Source: Clostridiales bacterium UBA1752
Lineage (GTDB): Bacteria; Bacillota; Clostridia; Oscillospirales; CAG-382
Reading direction: 5' to 3'
Assembly (NCBI GenBank): GCA_002314835.1
Contig: DCHM01000005.1
Location: forward strand, 1 to 21,622
Length of the DNA stretch: 21,622 nt
Shown: positions 15,542-21,622 of the stretch, in pieces
How positions within the stretch are numbered: position 1 is the first letter of the stretch
How the letters are laid out: every line of letters begins with the position of its first letter
Notes under the pieces: generated by a model
The model's input: the letters and a program-made list of their open reading frames with translations, nothing else
Told to the model about the DNA's origin: nothing
Database searches by the model: none
Position numbers and translations under genes: made by a program

Positions 15542-15572
15542 ATTATCACATATTTACTTAAAATGCAAGCAA
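15542..15572 (-). promoter_or_regulatory. Candidate promoter of the minus-strand gene train
   Basis: On the minus strand an extended -10 box TGTGATAAT lies at 15542-15550 (GATAAT preceded by TG and one base). A TTGCTT -35-like box lies at 15567-15572 with a 19-base spacer; TTGCAT with a shorter spacer is an alternative. A start near 15535 would leave a leader of about 30 bases to the DUF5685-like ATG. Surrounding DNA is very AT-rich. No terminator or large gap interrupts the next 15 kb, so this may be the main promoter of the train; internal promoters cannot be excluded. Confidence 0.5.
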
Positions 15573-15623
15573 ATCCATAAAATATATATATAATAAAAAT
15601 TTTTTATTGTTTTTAGAGTGTTT

Positions 15624-15654
15624 TTGATAAAATACGCGTATATATGTGTATAAG
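15624..15654 (+). promoter_or_regulatory. Candidate promoter of the ABC exporter operon, with palindrome
   Basis: TTGATA (15624-15629) and TATAAG (15649-15654) form a sigma-A-like pair with a long 19-base spacer. An alternative is TTGTTT (15607-15612) with TAAAAT (15628-15633). The perfect 10-base palindrome ATACGCGTAT (15632-15641) lies in the spacer of the first pair and could be an operator, or chance. The ribosome site GGGAGG (15663-15668) and ATG at 15678 follow. Poly-T and TA-rich DNA upstream could act as an UP element. Confidence 0.35.
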
Positions 15655-15677
15655 TAAATCACGGGAGGTCTATACTC

Positions 15678-16592
15678 ATGATTTTGGAAATAAAAGGCGT
15701 CTCCAAGAGCTTTGGCAAGCGCAAGGTACTCAGTGACGTTTCTTTCACGGCGGATGCAGGGCAGATAACGGGTTTTCTCGGCCCCAACGGCGCAGGCAAA
15801 ACCACGGCTATCAAGGTTATCCTCGGACTTTTAAAAGCAGACAGCGGCACCGTCACGATTAACGGTTACGATATAAACGCAGAACACGACAAAGCATTAC
15901 ATGGCGTAGGCGCCATAGTCGAGAGCCCCGACCTATATACTTATCTCACCGGACGCGAAAACCTCATGCAGTTTGCGCGAATTCAGGGCGTCAGCTCAGA
16001 CAGAGTGGAGGCAGTCGCCGAAATGGTCAGACTGCAGGGCAGACTGAATGACAAAGTCAAGGGCTATTCCCTCGGCATGCGTCAGCGTTTGGGCCTTGCT
16101 CAGGCATTGCTCGGCAAGCCCGACCTTTTGATACTCGACGAGCCCACCAACGGTCTCGACCCTGCAGGTATCAAAGAGCTGCGCGACGTACTCAAGGACT
16201 GCGCCGCATCCGGCTGTGCGGTGTTGGTTTCCTCCCATCAGCTCTCAGAAATGGAGCTTATGTGCAACCGCATCTGCATCATAGAGAACGGCACCGTTAT
16301 CGCAGTGCGTGATATCGGCGAGCTCACCAAAGCAAAGCAGGACACAGGCTATCGTTACACCATCAGCGTCAGCGATACGGAGGCCGCCCTCAAGGTCGCA
16401 TCCGACGCCGGATTTAACGTCTCGGCAACAGACGGCAAGATAGTCGCCATGCTCACAAACTCCGAGGCGGCCGCACTGAATAAGGCACTCATTCTGGGTG
16501 GCGTTGACGTCATCGAGTTTGAGTTTGAGCACCGCACGCTCGAGGACGCATTCCTCGAGATTACCGGCGGTAGCTCGGCTCAGATTAAGTAA
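15678..16592 (+). CDS. ABC transporter ATP-binding protein (BcrA/CcmA type)
   Basis: A 304-residue nucleotide-binding subunit. The ATPase domain (about 1-215) has Walker A GPNGAGKTT (35-43), signature SLGMRQR (131-137), Walker B LLILDEP (150-156) and a switch His in SSHQLSEME. Position 82 has Glu (VESPDLY) where many ABC ATPases have the Q-loop Gln, as is common in the bacitracin-exporter-like group. A C-terminal domain of about 85 residues follows. The partner permease starts 15 bases downstream, so the pair should form an ABC-2 type exporter. The substrate cannot be told; peptide, lipid or antimicrobial export are all possible. The ATG follows GGGAGG after a normal gap. Confidence 0.95.
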   Translation: MILEIKGVSKSFGKRKVLSDVSFTADAGQITGFLGPNGAGKTTAIKVILGLLKADSGTVTINGYDINAEHDKALHGVGAIVESPDLYTYLTGRENLMQFARIQGVSSDRVEAVAEMVRLQGRLNDKVKGYSLGMRQRLGLAQALLGKPDLLILDEPTNGLDPAGIKELRDVLKDCAASGCAVLVSSHQLSEMELMCNRICIIENGTVIAVRDIGELTKAKQDTGYRYTISVSDTEAALKVASDAGFNVSATDGKIVAMLTNSEAAALNKALILGGVDVIEFEFEHRTLEDAFLEITGGSSAQIK

Positions 16593-16607
16593 AGGAGGCG
16601 CTGAAGC

Positions 16608-18254
16608 ATGGTTAAGACAAGCACACTCATAGTCAACGAATTCAAAAAAATCTTTGCACGCAAGCTCTTTATAGTGCTGACGGCGATTTTGCTAACCATC
16701 GGGCTCATCATTTCGGTTGCCATGTCGCTTATCAATCTGCTCGATTACGATTATTCGATAGACGACGAGATATTATATCTCAACGAAGCCATCGTAAACA
16801 TGGAGTCCGACTCAGAATATGTCTATTACGACACGTTTTTTTATGATGACGATTATTTCTCGAGTGACCTCCCCCTTCTGGAGGCAAAAGAAAAGCTGCG
16901 CCTCTATCAGACAGCAAAGGATATCGGCATCGAGAACACAGGCGACTGGAGATACGGCGATTATTTTGCAGGCGTTATATCAACTGCCTATCAGCGAGTG
17001 CTGTACGACCAGGTCAAAAACCACGGCGAGTGCGAAAAGCTCGCCCTCCGATATATCGACGAATATCAGTACACGATCAGCGAGATAGCAGATTGCGTAG
17101 AGCAGTCTGACGCTCTGATAGAGTATTACCGCACCATCACTTTTTACGATTATATCAAGGACTACCGTGATTCCTATGCGGCATGCAAACCCCAAAAGCC
17201 CACTGTTATAACCGAGGCAGCCGAGCTGACCTACGACCTCGAATGTGAAATGTACGAGAGCGCAGTTGCGGCATACGATTACATTATCTCAAACCACCTC
17301 GATTACGGCGACCCCTTGACGAGCGAAGCGCTCAATATCGTCAATTATTGCAGTTACGGCGGCTATCAGGTCCTCGACGAGGAGACCTACAACAAGTCCC
17401 CTCAGCCCAAAAACGACGGCTGGATTTCGATGGGCGATATGACCTATGAAGAATATATGAATAAGGTCAAGAACGAGACCCTTCCGGGTATCCGCACAAA
17501 GCTCAAGATAGGTCAATATTGCCTCGACAACAAAGTTTACGACGTTGCGGCAAGCGGTGAAGCACGCACTGCGGCAAATAATTTCACCCTCATGTTCGAC
17601 CTGCTCGTATATCTCGCTATCGTTATGTATTCCACGGTCATGGCGACCGAGTTTACCTCAAAGACAATCAATCTCCTCGCCATCAGACCAATCAGCCGCA
17701 CAAAGCTGATTATGAGCAAGTATCTCACTCTGCTCATCACCTCGTCGGTTATATTCACTTTTGCATTCCTGTTGCACATTATCATAACCGCTCTCATCAC
17801 GGGCGGCACAGACCTCATGCAGCCGGCATTTGTTACACTCTGCGGCAACCTCGTCGCAGTGCCTTTTGCAGTGCACCTGATATTTAATTATATCTGCTGC
17901 TTTGTTTCGGCGACCATGCTGGCGACCATCGCATTCTTTTTTGCCACCTCGGCACGCAATAATATCGCAGGCATACTTATCGCCATCGGCATCGACACAG
18001 TTGCCGGCTCGATACCCCTTCTCATTTCTGTGCTATTCGGTTCGAGCGCAGCCATGTACGTTCCGCTCTCATATATCGAAATGTGGGGTACGGTTGACGT
18101 CGGTCTTTCCTGCAGCAACGGTTCGTTTTCAATCGGGCTTACCTCGCTCGGATACAGCTATAACAATTACTACGGCTTGCTCGTTTGCGCCGTCATAGCG
18201 GTGCTCTGTCTTGCCTTCTCGGTCATCAACTTTAAGAGGAGAGACATCAAATGA
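16608..18254 (+). CDS. ABC-2 type transporter permease with large extracytoplasmic domain
   Basis: A 548-residue membrane subunit. One span at about 19-44 is followed by a region of about 275 residues (47-322) with no membrane segment. About five further spans follow at roughly 326-346, 371-397, 408-446, 452-478 and 521-541. The long loop is rich in Tyr, Asp and Glu (for example YVYYDTFFYDDDYF) and should lie outside the cell. This is the layout of ABC-2 permeases with an outer domain inserted after the first helix, such as NatB- or YhgE-like exporters. AAAGGAGG precedes the ATG. The stop overlaps the dgt-like start as ATGA, so the exporter is coupled to a dNTPase gene. The substrate is unknown. 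Confidence 0.92.
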   Translation: MVKTSTLIVNEFKKIFARKLFIVLTAILLTIGLIISVAMSLINLLDYDYSIDDEILYLNEAIVNMESDSEYVYYDTFFYDDDYFSSDLPLLEAKEKLRLYQTAKDIGIENTGDWRYGDYFAGVISTAYQRVLYDQVKNHGECEKLALRYIDEYQYTISEIADCVEQSDALIEYYRTITFYDYIKDYRDSYAACKPQKPTVITEAAELTYDLECEMYESAVAAYDYIISNHLDYGDPLTSEALNIVNYCSYGGYQVLDEETYNKSPQPKNDGWISMGDMTYEEYMNKVKNETLPGIRTKLKIGQYCLDNKVYDVAASGEARTAANNFTLMFDLLVYLAIVMYSTVMATEFTSKTINLLAIRPISRTKLIMSKYLTLLITSSVIFTFAFLLHIIITALITGGTDLMQPAFVTLCGNLVAVPFAVHLIFNYICCFVSATMLATIAFFFATSARNNIAGILIAIGIDTVAGSIPLLISVLFGSSAAMYVPLSYIEMWGTVDVGLSCSNGSFSIGLTSLGYSYNNYYGLLVCAVIAVLCLAFSVINFKRRDIK

Positions 18255-19255
18255 AAGACGTTACTTTGGCACGCGAAGAGGCTTTCCTTTGCCCACAGGC
18301 TTTCCTTACAAAAAACACCAAAGGCAGAGCAAAGCCGATAAGCGACTGCCCCGTGCGTACCGACTTTCAGCGTGACCGCGACCGCATCACGCACAGCAAA
18401 TCCTTTAGGCGTCTGATGAATAAAATGCAGGTATTCCTCGCCCCCGAGGGTGACCACTACCGCACGCGCCTTACTCACACGCTCGAGGTCACTCAGATAG
18501 CGCGCACGCTCGCGCGCGGTATGTGCTTAAACGAAGATTTGACCGAAGCCGCGGCTCTCGGTCACGACCTCGGACACACGCCTTTTGGACATTCGGGTGA
18601 AAGGGCGCTCGACGAAATAATGGACGGCGGCTTCCGCCACTACGAGCAGAGCCTCAGAGTGGTTGATAAGCTGGAGCGCAACGGCGAAGGTCTCAACCTC
18701 ACATATGAAGTCCGCGACGGCATACTCAACCATTCCGGAGACAACCTCGCCTGCACGCTCGAAGGTCAGCTCATCAAGTTTGCCGACCGCATTGCTTATC
18801 TCAATCACGACATCGACGATGCCACGAGAGCAGGTCTGCTAAATAAGGACGACATCCCCAAAGATATATGCGACGTGCTCGGCTACACCCACAGTGACAG
18901 ACTGACGTCAATGGTGCTTTCGGTTGTCAAAAACGGCGTAGATAAAGGCGTTATCGGCATGACAGAGCCCGAAGGTCAGGCTATGAAGGACCTCAGGAAG
19001 TTTATGTTTGACCGAGTTTACGGTCATCCCGACGCGCGCAGCGAAGACAAAAAGGTCTTGGGGCTGATGATGTGCCTCTTTGACCACTATCTCGCCCACG
19101 TTGACGAATTGCCCGACGATATAAAACAGCATATCGACGAGGACGGTGTTGAGCGCGCAGTCTGCGACCACCTCGCGAGCATGACCGACAGGTTTGCCAT
19201 CTCAACTTACGAAACAATTTTTGTGCCAAAGGTTTGGCCTTACAAAAATAACTGA
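18251..19255 (+). CDS. dgt: dGTP triphosphohydrolase-like HD-domain protein
   Basis: A 334-residue protein of the dNTP triphosphohydrolase family, hydrolysing dGTP or other dNTPs to nucleoside and triphosphate. The HD metal ligands are H76 (RTRLTHTLEV), H105/D106 (LGHDLGHTPFGH) and D179 (KFADRIAYLNHD). The N-terminal DRDRITHSKSFRRLMNKMQVF is the substrate-site signature of the family. Length is that of the shorter firmicute type, not the long E. coli type, so allosteric behaviour and substrate preference may differ. It overlaps the exporter permease by ATGA and lies 12 bases before dnaG. A dNTPase just before primase and sigma factor is a known clostridial order. Confidence 0.94.
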   Translation: MKDVTLAREEAFLCPQAFLTKNTKGRAKPISDCPVRTDFQRDRDRITHSKSFRRLMNKMQVFLAPEGDHYRTRLTHTLEVTQIARTLARGMCLNEDLTEAAALGHDLGHTPFGHSGERALDEIMDGGFRHYEQSLRVVDKLERNGEGLNLTYEVRDGILNHSGDNLACTLEGQLIKFADRIAYLNHDIDDATRAGLLNKDDIPKDICDVLGYTHSDRLTSMVLSVVKNGVDKGVIGMTEPEGQAMKDLRKFMFDRVYGHPDARSEDKKVLGLMMCLFDHYLAHVDELPDDIKQHIDEDGVERAVCDHLASMTDRFAISTYETIFVPKVWPYKNN

Positions 19256-19267
19256 TAAGGATTATTT

Positions 19268-21037
19268 ATGGCTTTTTCCCGTGCTTTTCTTGACGAAATA
19301 ATCGACCGCAACGACATACAGGACGTCATCAGCCGCTACGTCGCGCTAAAGCGCGCAGGCTCCAACCTCAGCGGACTGTGCCCCTTCCACAGCGAAAAGA
19401 CTCCGTCTTTTACCGTATTTCCCGCGACGCGCAGTTTTTACTGCTTCGGTTGCGGCGCAGGCGGTGACGTAGTCAGCTTTGTCATGCGTGCCGAAGGTCT
19501 TGAGTACGTTGACGCCATTAGATTTCTCGCCGAGCGCGCAGGCATTCCCATGGAGGAGGACGGGCACAAGCCCGAGGGTCCTCAGGTTCGCCGCGACCGC
19601 GTGGTAGAGATAACTACCGAGGCGGCGAGGTTCTTTAGAGACAAGCTCAATTCGCCCGAAGGTCAAATCGCACGCGACTATATACAAAAACGTCAATACG
19701 CTCCGCTAACGGTCAAGCGTTTCGGCATGGGCTACGCTCCCGACGGTTGGGACGGACTGGTTAAGCACCTTAAATCAAAGGGATACAGCGACGACGAAAT
19801 GACGGTCTCTTTTCTCGCCTCAAAGTCAACAAAAAACGGCAAGCTGTACGACATATTCCGCAATCGTCTCGTCTTTCCGATTATGAACGTAAACGGCGAG
19901 GTCGTGGCTTTCTCGTGCCGCAGGCTCAACGAAGCCGACGACCGCAAGTATATCAACACGAGCGACACGCCCGCTTTCAAAAAGAGCAAGCTGCTTTTCG
20001 GTCTCAATATTGCCAAAAACAACCCCGACGGCAGGCTGATACTCTGCGAAGGAGCCGCCGACGCGATAGCTCTGCATCAGGCAGGCTTTGATAACGCGGT
20101 CGCTACGCTCGGTACGGCGATAACCGCCGAGCACGCTCGCATCATAGCACGGTACGCCAATACGGTATATATCTGCTACGATATGGACGCCGCAGGCACG
20201 GGCGCCAAACTAAAGGCCATCAATATTTTAAACGAAGCAGGTGTCAAATCCGAGATTATTTCGCTCTCGGACGATACCAAGGACCCCGACGAATTTATCA
20301 AAAAATACGGTGCCAACGCATTCCGCAAAAAGATAGACGCGTCGGTAGGTCAAGTCGATTTCCGCATAAATCAGATAATAGCAAAATACGACGTCACAAA
20401 CCCCGACGATAAGTTGAGAGCAGTCGAGGAGCTTATTTCGCTGATAGCGACGTTTGACAACAAGACATCGCGCGAAATATACAGCGGCAGGATAGCCGAA
20501 AAATTAAAGCTCACCCCCGATCCAATCCGTGACGAAGCGGAAAGGCGCTATGCCCGCAATCTCCACCGCACGCAAAAAAGGATTGCCGAGGACGCTATCA
20601 AGCAATCGGAGGGATATGCGGATAAGGTCAACTCCGACCGCATACACTATTCATCCGAGGCACTGCTCGAGCAATCGTTGCTCGGCATAATGCTGCTCGT
20701 CCCCGAGCTCGGCAAGCAGGGCGCGCAAATGATAACTCCCGACGACTTTTTTACCGAGTTTAACAAAAAAGTCTATGCCGCTTTTGCAGACGATTTTGCC
20801 TCGGGCAGAGAAATAATACTCTCAAAGGACGGCATTTTTACGCCAGACGAGGTTTCGCGCATCACTTATTATATCGCGCTACGCAAAAACCTCGGTGGCA
20901 ACACGCTCGAAACACTGCAAGCGACGGTGGACAAGCTAAAGCAAATCAAAAACAAGCGGCGCTACGACGACTTGATAGCAGGCGGCAGCGTCGGCGACCT
21001 GCAAGACTATATAAATCAAAAGAAAAATAAAAAATAA
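19268..21037 (+). CDS. dnaG: DNA primase
   Basis: A 589-residue primase making RNA primers for replication. The N-terminal CHC2 zinc finger has C38, H41, C59 and C62. The catalytic core carries the RNAP-basic region and a TOPRIM fold with Glu261 (CEGAADA, where EGYMD is usual) and D305/D307 (YDMDAAG), plus DPDE at 339-342. The C-terminal DnaB-binding region (about 430-589) is diverged, as usual. Length is slightly below the typical 600. The ATG has AAGGAT upstream and lies 12 bases after the dgt-like stop. It is followed by rpoD, the macromolecular synthesis operon order without rpsU. Confidence 0.97.
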   Translation: MAFSRAFLDEIIDRNDIQDVISRYVALKRAGSNLSGLCPFHSEKTPSFTVFPATRSFYCFGCGAGGDVVSFVMRAEGLEYVDAIRFLAERAGIPMEEDGHKPEGPQVRRDRVVEITTEAARFFRDKLNSPEGQIARDYIQKRQYAPLTVKRFGMGYAPDGWDGLVKHLKSKGYSDDEMTVSFLASKSTKNGKLYDIFRNRLVFPIMNVNGEVVAFSCRRLNEADDRKYINTSDTPAFKKSKLLFGLNIAKNNPDGRLILCEGAADAIALHQAGFDNAVATLGTAITAEHARIIARYANTVYICYDMDAAGTGAKLKAINILNEAGVKSEIISLSDDTKDPDEFIKKYGANAFRKKIDASVGQVDFRINQIIAKYDVTNPDDKLRAVEELISLIATFDNKTSREIYSGRIAEKLKLTPDPIRDEAERRYARNLHRTQKRIAEDAIKQSEGYADKVNSDRIHYSSEALLEQSLLGIMLLVPELGKQGAQMITPDDFFTEFNKKVYAAFADDFASGREIILSKDGIFTPDEVSRITYYIALRKNLGGNTLETLQATVDKLKQIKNKRRYDDLIAGGSVGDLQDYINQKKNKK

Positions 21038-21059
21038 CATATATTTCGGAGGCATTTTT

Positions 21060-21622
21060 ATGTCAGAAAACAAGCAAATCATTTCACCGGAGCTGCGCGA
21101 CCTCATGACGCAAAAGAGCACGCTCACACCTCAGGAGGTGCTCGCTACGATCGAAGACACCGACGTTAACGTCGAGACTCTCGAGCTGCTGTACGAGGCA
21201 CTCGAGGCAGAAGGCGTTGACGTTGCCATCGACCTCGACGGCATCGCTTTTGACGACGACGTAGTGGACGATATGCCCGACGACCTCGAGGACGAGCCGG
21301 TGGACGACAACCCCGAGGAGGTTGACGAGCTATTGTCTCAGGAGGGCGTCAGCGTTGACGACCCCGTCAGAATGTACCTCAAAGAAATCGGCAAGGTGCC
21401 CCTGCTTTCCGCAGACAGAGAGCTCGACCTCGCCTACCGTATGTCGCAGGGCGACAAGGACGCAAAAAATCAGCTGGTCGAAGCCAACCTGCGTCTCGTC
21501 GTCAGCATAGCCAAACGCTACGTAAACCGCGGCATGTATTTCCTCGACCTCATTCAGGAGGGCAACCTCGGTCTGATGAAGGCGGTTGACAAGTTTGACT
21601 ACGGCAAGGGCTACAAGTTCTC
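21060..21622 (+). CDS. rpoD: RNA polymerase sigma factor RpoD/SigA (3' truncated by window edge)
   Basis: The frame starts at ATG 21060 after CGGAGG and stays open to the window edge, giving 187 full codons. A region 1.1-like segment (about 1-55) is followed by a strongly acidic linker (58-92). Region 1.2 starts DPVRMYLKEIGKVPLL (101-116). Region 2.1 is ANLRLVVSIAKRYVNRGM (142-159) and region 2.2 FLDLIQEGNLGLMKAVDKFDY (161-181). Region 2.3 begins at the edge. This identifies the primary housekeeping sigma factor rather than a short alternative sigma. Regions 2.4 to 4.2 lie outside the window. The gap to dnaG is 22 bases with no terminator, so the two are likely cotranscribed. Confidence 0.97.
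   Translation, partial: MSENKQIISPELRDLMTQKSTLTPQEVLATIEDTDVNVETLELLYEALEAEGVDVAIDLDGIAFDDDVVDDMPDDLEDEPVDDNPEEVDELLSQEGVSVDDPVRMYLKEIGKVPLLSADRELDLAYRMSQGDKDAKNQLVEANLRLVVSIAKRYVNRGMYFLDLIQEGNLGLMKAVDKFDYGKGYKF

Larger units (their letters stand above)
15505..15677. other. AT-rich divergent intergenic region
   Basis: This is the largest gene-free stretch of the window, separating the minus-strand train from the plus-strand block. It holds candidate promoters in both directions, a TA-repeat run (about 15582-15593), T-rich tracts and a 10-base palindrome. I see no RNA gene, riboswitch or terminator hairpin in it. Confidence 0.7.

Noticed and set aside
15582..15593. TA-rich run as a possible replication origin or DNA-unwinding element
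   Set aside because: No DnaA-box cluster is visible nearby. AT-rich DNA is expected between divergent promoters.
18251..19255. dgt-like HD protein as an anti-phage dNTP-depletion defence gene
   Set aside because: It lies in the conserved dgt–dnaG–rpoD housekeeping order with no defence genes nearby, so a nucleotide balance role is more likely.

Overview
The window looks like a chromosomal core segment of a Clostridia-type Bacillota (Firmicutes) genome, probably an uncultured gut-type lineage. Two signs support this: the gene order follows the firmicute yicC–remA–gmk–rpoZ–priA–def–fmt–rsmB–rlmN–prpC–prkC–rsgA block, and a dgt–dnaG–rpoD block follows it. Strong Shine-Dalgarno sites, very short gaps and start/stop overlaps are seen throughout. 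I find no rRNA, tRNA, CRISPR array, insertion sequence or phage gene. No gene-free stretch exceeds about 175 bases.

Layout. (1) Bases 1-441, plus strand: the C-terminal part of the GTPase HflX, ending at a probable bidirectional terminator. (2) Bases 474-15504, minus strand: one long, tightly packed gene train. Read in its own direction it begins with a DUF5685-like protein, a J-domain/TPR protein with a Cys-rich tail, and a small polytopic membrane protein. It continues with yicC, remA-like, gmk, rpoZ, priA, def, fmt, rsmB, rlmN, a PP2C phosphatase, a PASTA Ser/Thr kinase, rsgA, pssA and a small protein with a helix-hairpin-helix-like segment. (3) Bases 15505-15677: an AT-rich divergent promoter region. 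(4) Bases 15678-21622, plus strand: an ABC-2 type exporter (ATPase and permease), an HD-domain dNTPase (dgt-like), dnaG and the 5' part of rpoD, which runs off the window.

The minus-strand train combines RNA turnover (YicC), guanine nucleotide supply (Gmk), transcription (omega), replication restart (PriA), translation start and maturation (Fmt, Def), rRNA methylation (RsmB, RlmN), 30S maturation (RsgA) and PASTA kinase/phosphatase signalling. The plus-strand block joins dNTP control, primase and the housekeeping sigma factor to an exporter by an ATGA overlap.

Most of the window is ordinary housekeeping DNA. The least understood part is the translationally coupled trio at 14076-15504 and the small gene at 474-992. 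Sequence oddities include Asn at the expected catalytic His of RsgA, a DEEQ box in PriA, no coaBC between rpoZ and priA, and TTG or GTG starts inside stop/start overlaps.
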